Assembly: GCF_036046055.1 (NCBI RefSeq)
Contig: NZ_CP107939.1
Coordinates: 3,224,001 to 3,288,000, forward strand
Length of the DNA stretch: 64,000 bases
Reading direction: 5' to 3'
Source of the DNA: Nocardia sp. NBC_00403
GTDB taxonomy: Bacteria > Actinomycetota > Actinomycetes > Mycobacteriales > Mycobacteriaceae
The notes under the pieces are model-generated. The model saw only the letters and a program-made list of their open reading frames with translations, was not told the origin of the DNA and did not search any database. Position 1 is the stretch's first letter. Each line of letters starts with the position of its first letter. The position numbers and the translations under genes were made by a program. Positions 1 through 9,155 of the stretch are shown here, one piece after another.

Positions 1-2123
1 ACGTGCTCATCGACGATCACCAACGTGCCCGGGTCGATTTGCAGCACCCATTGCGGCAACGACGGCGGCTGTTCCCGGTCCAGGGCGAGGTTGTCGCGGC
101 TGGGGGTGTGCTTGGTGAGAACGTCGAGGACCTTGTCGACGGTTTCCACGCGCGCACCGATCGACTCACCCAGCACCGCCGCGGCCGATGCGGTCGGTGC
201 CAGGCCCAGGACTTGGCCGCCGCTGGCATGCCAGGCGTCGGCGAGTACTCGCATCGCGGTGGTCTTGCCCGACCCCGCTGGGGCATTGGTCGTTTGCACC
301 CGCAGGTTCGAGCCAGCGAAGCCCTCGATCACGCTGATCTGCCCAGCGTTCAGGGGGCGATCCGGATTCTGGGCGTTGTGGTCGCGCACCGCCGCCGCGA
401 CGAGATCGCGTGGAAGTTGGCGTCCGCCGGGTTGCACCGACATCTCGATCAACTGTCGTTCGACCGACAGCGTCTGCGCCGTCGTATACAACTGCGCATC
501 CGAGGAGGTGTACACGCTGGTCCCGTCGCGGCGACGCAACAACACCGGCACAGTCCGCAGTTCAGGTTCATCGGTGAGGTCGGGATCTTCGAGAGCAACC
601 GAGAGCGCCGGGGAAACCGCCTCGGCGAGTACGGCTTCGGCGACCTGCTGCCACTCCTCGCCGCTCACTCGTCCGCGTAGTTGTCGTTCGATTTCGGCCC
701 GCAGATTGTGGTGCTGCCACGTTGACCGGTGCTGCGAGACGACCTCGACGACGTGCTCGGCGGCGTGGGTAATCCACTGAGTCGTGACCGCAGAGCGCGC
801 AGGTCGGACCGGATCAAGTGCCGCGGTGACCATCCGCGCCACCGCGTCCCGGCCACCGAGCAAAGCCACAGCCTCGGCCCGCCAGATGCTGCGCTGCGCG
901 GCCAGGGACCGCAGCGCGTGCTTGATGGGGCGGGTCTCGAGGGTGGCGCGCTCGGCCAGGTCATACATTTCACCCGGGATCGGTTCGCGCCCGAGCTGCT
1001 GTTGGAACTCGGCGGCGAGCTGCCCCAGGCGGGCGGTGATTGCGGTGTCGCGGCGCGACCAGGCGGTGATCAATCGCGGTGGAACATTGACGATTTCACG
1101 GATCGGACGCTTCGAGGGATCCTGCCCGGGGCGTTCGGCGAACTCGACGCCGACGAGATGCTCGAGGTGGTGTTCGAGTCTGGTGTTGTAGATCTCGGAG
1201 ACCGTGACGAGTGTTTGGTAGATCGTGGTGCCGGCGAGGGTGCGCCATGTGCCGTCGAGGGTGCGCACACGGTTGGCCATGAGAACGTGGGTGTGCAGGT
1301 CGGGGTCACCGGCGCGGCTGTCACGATGGGTGAATACGGCCGCGACGAGACCCTCGACATGGACCTGACGGATCCCGTTTCGGCCGAGCCGGGTGAAGAT
1401 GCCGTGCCCCTCGAGCCACCGCAGTGCATCCTTGACGGCGGCATGGTGAGCGGCCTCGATCTTCTCCGACACCGCCCTGGGTGCCACCGCCCATAACACC
1501 GAGACGCTCTTGACCGGACTAAAGGTGATGTCGAAACCAGCGACCGCGGTGGTGTTGGGGCGCGAGTTGCGGGCCACCCAGCCTGACAGTTCCCGCGCAT
1601 CCAGGGGTGCACGATCGTACTGTTTGGTGAACATTTCGAACGCGACCTGGGTGCGGATGTGTGCCCGTTCGTCATCAGCAATAGCGTCATGAGGGGCGAA
1701 TCCGTGTGCGGAATTGTATTCCTCGAAGGCGTTCGCGCACCTTTTTCTGAACTCGGAAACTTCGCCATATACGCGGAATGGGTTACCTAGACGCGACGCT
1801 TGGTCGGCTGCACGTGTGGCGTCTTTGTGCTTGGCGCCCTTGCTCATCTCGGTGTCGTAGACGCGGGCTTCGATCACTTCGGCGTTCGGATGACGACCTA
1901 GCCCGAACAGGGATTTCAATTGTTCTTCGGTGACCTCATCACCTGGTTGGACGCCTAACGCAGTCAGGCCTGTGCCATGCCAGTGACCCGGTGCTTCCCC
2001 TTTTGCGGAGTAGTAGTCGGCGAGGCTGGAACGGCCGCGGGTGGATGTGTCGTTCGCGGCGACATTGCGCAGATAGTACTGATACCCGTTGCCTGCCACG
2101 ACTTTATGGATGGTCGCGGTCAT
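1..2123 (-). CDS. MobF-family conjugative relaxase (TrwC/TraA-like), 3' end beyond window
   Basis: It would nick the transfer origin of a plasmid or integrative element and unwind the strand for conjugation. The frame is open from the ATG at 2123 to the window edge (about 707 residues, no stop). I read it directly: residues 34-50 contain a paired-tyrosine segment (DYYSAKGE, Y37/Y38) followed by a W-x-G-T-G pattern typical of TrwC relaxases. Residues 276-278 are the metal-binding HTH of LHTHVLMANRV. A helicase-type Walker A (APAGSGKTT) lies near residue 615 and a Walker B (LVIVDEH) at the edge, so the relaxase-helicase fusion is intact as far as visible. It shows that the left part of the window belongs to a mobile element. 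The family call is firm. Which element it mobilises, and whether the 3' end is intact, cannot be seen. Confidence 0.93.
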   Translation of the reverse strand, partial: MTATIHKVVAGNGYQYYLRNVAANDTSTRGRSSLADYYSAKGEAPGHWHGTGLTALGVQPGDEVTEEQLKSLFGLGRHPNAEVIEARVYDTEMSKGAKHKDATRAADQASRLGNPFRVYGEVSEFRKRCANAFEEYNSAHGFAPHDAIADDERAHIRTQVAFEMFTKQYDRAPLDARELSGWVARNSRPNTTAVAGFDITFSPVKSVSVLWAVAPRAVSEKIEAAHHAAVKDALRWLEGHGIFTRLGRNGIRQVHVEGLVAAVFTHRDSRAGDPDLHTHVLMANRVRTLDGTWRTLAGTTIYQTLVTVSEIYNTRLEHHLEHLVGVEFAERPGQDPSKRPIREIVNVPPRLITAWSRRDTAITARLGQLAAEFQQQLGREPIPGEMYDLAERATLETRPIKHALRSLAAQRSIWRAEAVALLGGRDAVARMVTAALDPVRPARSAVTTQWITHAAEHVVEVVSQHRSTWQHHNLRAEIERQLRGRVSGEEWQQVAEAVLAEAVSPALSVALEDPDLTDEPELRTVPVLLRRRDGTSVYTSSDAQLYTTAQTLSVERQLIEMSVQPGGRQLPRDLVAAAVRDHNAQNPDRPLNAGQISVIEGFAGSNLRVQTTNAPAGSGKTTAMRVLADAWHASGGQVLGLAPTASAAAVLGESIGARVETVDKVLDVLTKHTPSRDNLALDREQPPSLPQWVLQIDPGTLVIVDEH

Positions 2124-2247
2124 ATATTAATCAAGCACGCTTATGTGTTTGATGCCAAGGGTTTGGGTTGCCTAGTTTTTCGTCAAATCAAGTAAATCCC
2201 CTGGTCGTTGCCAAAACGTTACCTCAAATGAAAGAGGTCTGCTTGTC

Positions 2248-2372
2248 GAGAGAGGAGGAAATGAGGGGAGGGGAGGGATGTGGGGGTGTGAGAGTGAGTG
2301 ATTGGGGAGGAAGGGGTGGTGAGATTGGTTGGGAGGGTGAGGTAAGGGTGGTGATTGGTGGGAGTGGGTGGG
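2248..2372. repeat. 125-nt cytosine-free G/A/T tract
   Basis: Not one C occurs on the plus strand between the c at 2247 and the c at 2373, in DNA that is otherwise GC-rich on both strands. The tract contains many runs of three to five G, often separated by A or T, so it could form G-quadruplex or triplex structures. It lies about 125-250 bp upstream of the relaxase start, in the place where a transfer origin or the relaxase promoter would be expected. That role is inference. The composition is seen directly. Confidence 0.9.
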
Positions 2373-2455
2373 CGGAGTGATGAGAGGTGACTGCCGGCTT
2401 GATGCGGTTAGATACCTGACCGCCGCTCGGATGTGCGGCTGGCGTGCGCGACCGG

Positions 2456-2608
2456 CTACCGGGCATCGCGGTTGGGGCGCGGCGTGGTCGAACAGCGGCA
2501 GTCACAGCGGCATTGGTTGGCGGTCGGGCGAATCACGATGGCCAGCCAGATCAGTAGGGTGATGGAAAGCCAATGGTCTGTGAGGAACTCGGTCCAGAGG
2601 TTGGTCAC
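2456..2608 (-). CDS. small single-span membrane protein, 50 aa
   Basis: The GTG at 2608 is preceded by a perfect GGAGG at a 7-nt spacing, which decides the start. The product has one hydrophobic helix at about residues 13-26 (LSITLLIWLAIVI) followed by a short Cys-rich tail (CRCDCRC). It points the same way as the relaxase gene, with the C-free tract between them. No family is recognised. A role in the conjugative element is inferred from position only. An ORF this small could be chance, but the ribosome binding site and the clean membrane segment favour a gene. Confidence 0.55.
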   Translation of the reverse strand: MTNLWTEFLTDHWLSITLLIWLAIVIRPTANQCRCDCRCSTTPRPNRDAR

Positions 2609-2735
2609 GGGAGTGCCTCCAGATGGTGGGGTCACGGAACGCGCAGAGCGCTGGGGTGGTGGCCGGTCCGCCGCAGGAGTGGACACTACGGCGGACCTGG
2701 AACGGTTCCCGCCTACAGCGGGACAACTGGGGAGA

Positions 2736-2843
2736 TCAGGCGGCGAGGGGGAAGTCGCGGCGGCATTCGTCGCAGAGATCGTCGGTGTCGACGAGGCGAT
2801 CGTGGGCGTAGCAGGCGCAGCACCGTGCCTTCCGCAAGGCCAC
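2736..2843 (-). CDS. possible mini zinc-knuckle protein, about 35 aa
   Basis: The open frame carries a cysteine pattern CCAC near residue 8 and CDEC near residue 24, in a stretch of normal codon usage ending FPLAA-stop. Such Cys clusters suggest a small zinc ribbon. The frame is open upstream as far as a TAA near 2945 but has no ATG. The GTG at 2843 is the first usable start and lacks a good ribosome binding site. It is co-directional with the 50-aa membrane ORF and the relaxase. I offer it as a candidate only. Confidence 0.35.
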   Translation of the reverse strand: MALRKARCCACYAHDRLVDTDDLCDECRRDFPLAA

Positions 2844-2849
2844 CGCCGT

Positions 2850-3344
2850 CAGCGTCGTTACCGGTGCGGCGGACTCACAGGATCGCTGGTGGTCGAGGAA
2901 CGCCAGGACGAGCCCACGTACTACTCCTGTGGAGCAAGTGCGTTACTCGGTCGTGTGTGCGCCGAGTGAGGGTGCGGCGGGGCGGCCGGTGATGACTGTG
3001 TCGTCGTACCTCGGTCTCGACGGGGTTCAGCGAACACGCCCGCCCTCTACTCTGCGACTGCGATAGCTGTTGTGCTGCAACTGCTTCGTGGCTCGCGAAG
3101 CAGCCCGGCATGATCGTCGTGTCCAAGGTGTCAGGTGCGGGCAAATCTATACTTCAACTCGGCGGGGTGCTGCCGCGCATCCGCGAAAAAGGGCTCACCG
3201 GGACACCGCAGGCAGGACCGCTTGTGTCTGATCGTGACACCCGGACGTACTCCCTGCGAGGATGAAACAGGTTGTGATGAGTCGGCGTGTCGTCTTCCAC
3301 TGCGCGACAACCGGACTAACAATCTGTTGGTGCGTGTGGAGGTC
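2850..3344. other. no gene seen; one 8-bp hairpin
   Basis: No coding frame here looks protein-like on either strand. An inverted repeat CTGCTTCG/CGAAGCAG at 3081-3103 (7-nt loop) is the only structure noted. It is not followed by a T-run, so a terminator role is doubtful. Confidence 0.5.
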
Positions 3345-3432
3345 TCGACCGACGGGCTGTGGATACGACTGGAACCGCTGATCCCACAGCACCGTAGACG
3401 TTTCCGCTACCCCAGATCGCAGGGCGCATCCG
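3345..3432 (+). pseudogene. IS5-family transposase N-terminal remnant
   Basis: The frame reads TDGLWIRLEPLIP followed shortly by RRFRYP, the signature N-terminus of IS5-type transposases of actinomycetes. Nothing of the DDE catalytic part follows, and the frame runs into unrelated sequence. It is a short relic that marks past insertion near the left end of the STAND operon. Confidence 0.6.
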
Positions 3433-3932
3433 CACACGACCATGGGAGGGCGATCACCACGCGAAGCCGTCGGGCGTTGAGGTCGTCCACCGTTCCCGAT
3501 TTCCTGGCCGATTCGGTCGAGGTCAACTGGGACAACAGAGGCGAGGGGCGATGAGCAAGCTCATCTCGCGCCGCACCGAAGTCAACATAGCGCTTGAGCT
3601 CGCGGCTGGAGACGTCGACCGTGCCCCCGTACCTAACTGGGACAGTGCCTTGTAGGTGAGGCATTGCTCAGAGTTCGGGTTACGTCGGGGGCTATCTACG
3701 TACCGAGGTTGGTGGAGGAAGCGGTTGGTTTCGAACCCGGGCACCTCAAGGGACCAGGCTGCCGTTCTGCACGGCCGTCTTGACGTGAATCGAACTTTCT
3801 GTCGATTCAGATGGTCAACAGTCGCTCACCGGGGCGAAATTCCTCGTCTTTGGACAGGGCCAAGCGATGAACCCTCGACGTCGCACACGCGAGCCTGCCA
3901 CCGTCCTATTCAGCCGGAGATCCACTACGCCG
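3433..3932. other. upstream region of the STAND operon, no gene seen
   Basis: About 500 bp without a convincing coding frame. It contains a perfect 8-bp inverted repeat TGAATCGA/TCGATTCA at 3786-3809, given as its own entry. A T-arm-like string near 3728-3745 was examined as a tRNA remnant and rejected. Confidence 0.5.
3786..3809. promoter_or_regulatory. perfect 8-bp inverted repeat, possible operator
   Basis: TGAATCGA at 3786-3793 and TCGATTCA at 3802-3809 are separated by 8 nt (AT-rich in part). The centre is about 135 bp upstream of the likely start of the nuclease-STAND gene. The geometry fits either a repressor dimer site or a small RNA hairpin. There is no direct evidence of binding. 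Confidence 0.35.
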
Positions 3933-6900
3933 ATGCAATTGCTGGGTTATGAAATGACACTTCGGGCACCGCACCACGGCTACGCCTACCAGGACGTAAT
4001 CACCGGTACCGCATTCGTCGACCTCATGCTCGGCACCGCCATCACCATCACGGTCGACCTCAAAGGCTTCGCCGGCGATCGATTCGACGACCTCACCATC
4101 AACTACGCTGCCGGGCATCGGCTTCGACTCCAAATCAAGCACACCACCATCGAACGTGAACTTAAGCGAGCAACCTTCTCCTCGGACAAACGCGACCTCC
4201 GGCTCGACCTGCTCCTGCGCTCACTACTCGATGACTTCGATGAAAACTCCAACAGCACCTATCGAGTTGTAGTCCGCGACGGCAAGCCGGACAGCGAATT
4301 GGCGCAGGTCCTGCTTCCGGTCGGCGCTACAGACGACCCTGGAGACCCGCTACCCGGCGTCACCACCCGCCGATACAGATTCGGCCCAGAGAAGCTCCGC
4401 GACAACAAACCTTGGGTGACGCTCCTTCAGGACTTCTCCGACGACGAACTTCGTGCAGCGTGCGCGCGCCTGGTCATCGACACTGCGGCTCCGGCAGCAT
4501 CCCTTAGCTTTACCGCGCCCGGTCCCGCCGAAGCCGCGCTGCTCCGACGAGCGACTGAAGAACTCGGTGCCGGCCGCCCACCCAATACGAATCGAGCGGC
4601 AGAAGACGTCGCGCTCGCGCTGGCCCACGCGGCGACGGCAGCACGTGCAATCGATGGCTGCTTCAGCCGTGCCGACCTGGCACCTAGGCTCCGGCTGACC
4701 ACCGACTTCGGCGCAGTACGAGACGGGCACCCCGTCGATACCGCCTTGGCGGTCCCTCGAACCGGTGCCGCTGCCACACTTCACGCTGCAATCGACACCA
4801 CTACCCTTGCCGGTGGTCAGGTCATCCTCACTGGAGAACCCGGATCGGGCAAATCATGGCTCTGCGAACAAATCGCCGATGCCTACCGCGCCCACGACTG
4901 GCTAGTTGTCCGCCACCACTGCTGGCTCGGCGAGACCGACAGAGACCGCAACGAACGAGTGCTCGCCGAAGTCGTCATCGGAAGTCTCCTCAGTCAGCTC
5001 GAAGCCATTGTTCCCGACGCTATCGCGGAGCTGCGGCCCCGCTTCGCTGCCACCCCCGAAGCACTTGAAACAGCAATCAGAACCTGCCGTGCGAAGTACC
5101 CCGACGAGCAGCTACTCCTCATCGTCGATGGAATCGACCACGTCGACCGAGTCCTCGGCCGCCGGGTCGGCGGCCGCCACGCCGCGGACCCGTCACGCAC
5201 CCTTGTCGACCGGCTTGGGGCTATCAGCCTTCCCGACGGCACCTGCATGCTGATCTCCAGCCAGCCGGGCGACCACCTCGACAACGCCGACCCGGCATCG
5301 GGCCCACCGACGCTGATGCCGCGCATGTCGACCGACGAACTTCGCTCGCTCGCACAACGGCACGGCGTCCTCGACAACCCGATGACCGGTGCAGGGGCCG
5401 ACCCGGACGACAAGCGCACTATCGTCGACCTTCTCGAAGCCCGTTCGAACGGCAACGCGCTCTACGCCACTTACCTGTGCCGCCACGCGACGGGCACCTC
5501 ACCCCTCGACGGGACTGGTGCAGCACCGGCCACACTCACTGACATCATCGAACGCCTCAACCAAGTACCCGAGACAGCCACTGACCTCGACGAGTACTAC
5601 CGACACCTGCTCAGCACGCTGACCCCCGACCAAGAACTCGCCATCGGCGCCCTCGCTCTCTGCGATTTCGCGCTTACCCAGGACGAATTGGGGCAGCTTC
5701 TACCCGTCGTAGCAATGTACCTCGGGTCCGCGCTCACAAGACTGGCTCCAGTCCTGAACTCTCTGCCCGGTCTCGGTGGGCTCAAGGTTCACCACGAGAG
5801 CTTCAGCCGATTCATCCGCCGCGACAAACCGGAAGCGTGGGCCCAGTACATCCGCAGAAGTGCCGCAGATTGGCTTGCCGGCCGCGGCTTCTTCGCCGAC
5901 ACCCGCGCGTTCAGACACCTACCTCGGATACTCGCAGACCTCGACGCGTATCACGAGTTGAAGGCGCTTATCGACCTCGAGTTCGTCACCTGTGCGGTTA
6001 CTGCACTCCAACCGCCGGAAGCCATTAAGCAGGTCCTCTCTGTCGTCACCAGGCAAGCCCAAGCCTGCCGTGACTGGACGATGCTGATGACGTGCCTCGA
6101 GGCCCGCCGAGCGGTGGCCGTCTACGAATACGAATCGCTTCCAGACACACTTGTCGAATACGCCGACGTGGTCGTCGGCATCCTCGGCGCCGAAGTGGTC
6201 GCCGAACGCCTCATGTATGAAGGGCGCACCACCTTTACTGCTCGTTGGGGACTGAGCTTATGCGAGGCTGTCGACCGGGCCGGGGCGGCCCCGCCTTGGG
6301 AGGCATACATCGCGGCACACGAGCGCGAAGCCGAAACCGAGAACACCCACTACGGCCCAGACAGCAACGGGCACGTCGACTTGGCGATACAACTTGGACA
6401 TCTGCGGCTCAGGCCAACAGACGAAGGCCCCATCGATGTCGCCATTCTTGCTGGCCATCTCGATGGCTACGAAGGAACGCCACCTCTCCGTGACCTCGTC
6501 GAGGTCCTCGTGGCTGGCCTGCCAGCTGAGGACCTCGTCAACGCAGCACGTGCGATGACCAATCCCGGCAACATCGCGACAGTCTGGATCACGCTCGCCG
6601 ACCTCGCCTCCAAAGGAGTGGCAGGTCTCCCGCACGCGGACCACCTCGCACGCGAAGCGTGGAGCCGTGTGCCGGGCGGCGACATCCGCGCCTACTTGAA
6701 ATATGGAATCGACCCCGCCGACATCGTTGCGGGTCTCGGAAGCACTGACCTCGAAGGTGACCTCCGGGCAGCCACCGAATTTCTTCTCGATGAGCGCAGC
6801 GTCGATCGGTCCGGTTTCGTCGAACGTTGGCTCGCCTTGCTCACACTCGCTCACGCCCTCGACCGCAGTACGCCCATCAAGCTCAGCGCTGCCCTGACCG

Positions 6901-9155
6901 GTGAGGGATTCTTCCGCGCCTGGCTGCGGTTCACCATCGCCACTGTCGGCCTGCGGGAAGAAGTCGCCGACAGTGTCACAACCCCTGACGCAGCATCGGC
7001 GGCAGTCCGGGTCGCGCTCAAACAGCTGGCCGCAGAAGCATCACCCTTCACCGGCATACCACGCGCTGTCGACCTTTACTCCATCCACTCCCACATTCAT
7101 GATGTCATCGAGCGTGCATTGCTCGTCGTCCAGCCCGACGACCTCGACACAGTCCTCGACCACCTCACCGCCATCGGTGAGGGGACGACCACCTCGTTGG
7201 CCGGCATGGCCGAGAACGGGCCGCTCGCCACAAACGACCTGCTCGGAATCTTCAGCCGCGTCTCCGACGTCATCGGCATCGAACCCATCCACAAGCTCCT
7301 GCCCACCGTGCGCGCCGCACGCGACGACACACACACCATGTACTCGGTAACCGCCGATTTCGAAGTGGCGACCGCCCGCATCTGCCTCGACGCTGGCGCA
7401 AGAACCGAAGCTGACGACTGTTGGAAGCGAGCCGCGCATCTTCTCGGTGCATACGGCGGTCACAAAGATGTCACCATCACAGAGTTCGTCGACGCCGTTG
7501 AAGACCTTGCAACCGTCGATATCGATGCAGCCCGTGCGGCCCTTGCCCGTCTCCAAGACCCCGCGTATCTGGTCAGCCAGCACACCGACGGTCGCGAAAC
7601 CCATCACGTACCTGGCTCCTGGTGGGAACTCTCCGCCAACATCGACCCCATCGCAGCCGCAACCAACGCGGCTGCGCTACTCGTCAGCGAGTACGGATTC
7701 GAGGATTATCTCGCTCACCTCGCCCAGGTCGAACTACTAACAACCCACACCGCGATCGCGGACCCAGTCGCGCTTGCCGCACTGCGCCTCACCACCGGCA
7801 CCAGTTGGAGACGGCCCGAAACCGACGTCGAAATCCTCACAAATCTCCAATCCGAGCTCAGCATCACCCACCAAACCGACATCGCGCTCGCGACCTTCGC
7901 GAACAACGTGGCAGCCGGTTACGACAATCAGGCTTTGATGTATTCGCGCGACATGCCCGAGTCGATTGCGACCCCCGAACTCGTTGCAGCTGTCCAAGAA
8001 CTCGGAGGCCCTTTTTTCCCCGCCCGAGAACCACGACCCGAAAAGACCAACAACAGCGGATACCGCCACCACCCCTTCAGGGGACCTGGCAACTCGAAGA
8101 AGTTGCTCGACAGCACTCAACGTCTCAAGTTGCCGTCTGGCCCCCGTGGAGCCGTTATCGCGGCGCGCCACTATGACGACAAGAACTACGGCTCCGACCC
8201 GAACGACCTCGACGCCCTCGTCAACGCCATAGGGTGGCGCATCCTCGAAGCGACAGCTGCCGACGGACCTGATGCTGGCATCAGGACTATTGATGCTGTC
8301 GCACGCGAACTGCACTACATGTCCAACCACGAAATCTTCGCTACCCTCGCTGACGGCATCGCCAGACAGTGCGACTCGACCATCCGGAACCTGGAGCAGG
8401 TCGCGAGCTACTGCTACACCCTCGCCTACACCCGAATCCGAAGCGGCGGAGGATGGCGCACCTTCGCAGGACGCGAACGCGTCGACCTCTGGACCAAAGC
8501 CCGCGCGCTCCACCCAGACATCGCCGAAAGAACGCTCGCAGCCGCCATCGTGAACAACATCGAGACCGGTGACCGAGGCTTCTACGGCATCGTCCAGGCC
8601 GTCATCGCTGCGTTCGCAGCTCAACCCGCTAGCGGACTGGGAGGCACTGCCGTCGAAGCATGGAACACAGCATTCACCAGCCTCGAGAGCCGCATCCCCG
8701 GCACCGCTGCCCGCAGCCACCCGCCCTACGTACCGCTTTCGAGTCCCGACAACCCCAGTGATCTCAACGTCGGGCTAGCAAACCTTGCGATCGCCAACAT
8801 TGCCCGACCAAAACGCGAAGAGATACGCCTCGCGCTCCTTGCGACAGCATTCCTCATCGCCTGCCGCCCCGCCCTGGCACAGGCGGCGCTCATCCCCATA
8901 CTCCAAGCTGACTTCGATGCGGGACGCACCACCTGGCTTCTCGAAACCGTCCGAGACCATCTCCCACAAGGAGAACTCACCGACGGGCTCGCCGCGCGGC
9001 TGACCGATATGGCAAGAAGCGACCGCCTCTCAGTCAGAGTCCTCGCTGGCGAAATCCTTGAATGCCATCGCTATCCGGTACCTGGCCCGCCCGCGTCCCA
9101 ACCCGACGCTGCTCTCCGACTCGGCATCGCCAACGCACTCGATGAGCTGCGATGA
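3933..9155 (+). CDS. large nuclease-STAND ATPase, Avs-like candidate antiviral sensor
   Basis: The product is about 1,740 residues. Residues 1-75 hold a PD-(D/E)xK-like core: GYAYQD, then FDDL (about residue 52) and QIKH (about 66), the layout of Cap4/DUF4297-type N-terminal nucleases. A P-loop GEPGSGKS (about 301) and Walker B LLLIVDGIDHV (about 396) mark a STAND/NACHT-type ATPase. The remaining 1,100 residues are helical with no recognised motif and would be the sensor. Effector-ATPase-long C-terminus is the architecture of antiviral STAND (Avs) proteins, in which target binding triggers oligomerisation and nuclease activation. Possible starts are ATG 3867, 3933 and 3954. I prefer 3933 because a GGAGA precedes it and the nuclease fold begins just after. 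The stop overlaps the next ATG by 4 bp. Architecture is seen; the defence role is inferred. Confidence 0.85.
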   Translation: MQLLGYEMTLRAPHHGYAYQDVITGTAFVDLMLGTAITITVDLKGFAGDRFDDLTINYAAGHRLRLQIKHTTIERELKRATFSSDKRDLRLDLLLRSLLDDFDENSNSTYRVVVRDGKPDSELAQVLLPVGATDDPGDPLPGVTTRRYRFGPEKLRDNKPWVTLLQDFSDDELRAACARLVIDTAAPAASLSFTAPGPAEAALLRRATEELGAGRPPNTNRAAEDVALALAHAATAARAIDGCFSRADLAPRLRLTTDFGAVRDGHPVDTALAVPRTGAAATLHAAIDTTTLAGGQVILTGEPGSGKSWLCEQIADAYRAHDWLVVRHHCWLGETDRDRNERVLAEVVIGSLLSQLEAIVPDAIAELRPRFAATPEALETAIRTCRAKYPDEQLLLIVDGIDHVDRVLGRRVGGRHAADPSRTLVDRLGAISLPDGTCMLISSQPGDHLDNADPASGPPTLMPRMSTDELRSLAQRHGVLDNPMTGAGADPDDKRTIVDLLEARSNGNALYATYLCRHATGTSPLDGTGAAPATLTDIIERLNQVPETATDLDEYYRHLLSTLTPDQELAIGALALCDFALTQDELGQLLPVVAMYLGSALTRLAPVLNSLPGLGGLKVHHESFSRFIRRDKPEAWAQYIRRSAADWLAGRGFFADTRAFRHLPRILADLDAYHELKALIDLEFVTCAVTALQPPEAIKQVLSVVTRQAQACRDWTMLMTCLEARRAVAVYEYESLPDTLVEYADVVVGILGAEVVAERLMYEGRTTFTARWGLSLCEAVDRAGAAPPWEAYIAAHEREAETENTHYGPDSNGHVDLAIQLGHLRLRPTDEGPIDVAILAGHLDGYEGTPPLRDLVEVLVAGLPAEDLVNAARAMTNPGNIATVWITLADLASKGVAGLPHADHLAREAWSRVPGGDIRAYLKYGIDPADIVAGLGSTDLEGDLRAATEFLLDERSVDRSGFVERWLALLTLAHALDRSTPIKLSAALTGEGFFRAWLRFTIATVGLREEVADSVTTPDAASAAVRVALKQLAAEASPFTGIPRAVDLYSIHSHIHDVIERALLVVQPDDLDTVLDHLTAIGEGTTTSLAGMAENGPLATNDLLGIFSRVSDVIGIEPIHKLLPTVRAARDDTHTMYSVTADFEVATARICLDAGARTEADDCWKRAAHLLGAYGGHKDVTITEFVDAVEDLATVDIDAARAALARLQDPAYLVSQHTDGRETHHVPGSWWELSANIDPIAAATNAAALLVSEYGFEDYLAHLAQVELLTTHTAIADPVALAALRLTTGTSWRRPETDVEILTNLQSELSITHQTDIALATFANNVAAGYDNQALMYSRDMPESIATPELVAAVQELGGPFFPAREPRPEKTNNSGYRHHPFRGPGNSKKLLDSTQRLKLPSGPRGAVIAARHYDDKNYGSDPNDLDALVNAIGWRILEATAADGPDAGIRTIDAVARELHYMSNHEIFATLADGIARQCDSTIRNLEQVASYCYTLAYTRIRSGGGWRTFAGRERVDLWTKARALHPDIAERTLAAAIVNNIETGDRGFYGIVQAVIAAFAAQPASGLGGTAVEAWNTAFTSLESRIPGTAARSHPPYVPLSSPDNPSDLNVGLANLAIANIARPKREEIRLALLATAFLIACRPALAQAALIPILQADFDAGRTTWLLETVRDHLPQGELTDGLAARLTDMARSDRLSVRVLAGEILECHRYPVPGPPASQPDAALRLGIANALDELR

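Noticed and set aside
2224..2505. 93-aa minus-strand open frame rich in Pro, Ser and Thr
   Set aside because: It is merely the translation of the C-free tract; composition is set by the DNA and it has no ribosome binding site.
3718..3785. tRNA-like stretch on the minus strand (ggtttcgaacccgggcacc)
   Set aside because: The T-loop-like string does not sit in a pairing 5-bp T stem, and no acceptor or anticodon arm can be drawn, so it is neither a tRNA nor a convincing att remnant.
7737..8720. 327-aa minus-strand open frame
   Set aside because: It lies wholly antisense to the nuclease-STAND gene and arises from codon bias in high-GC DNA; no motif is present.
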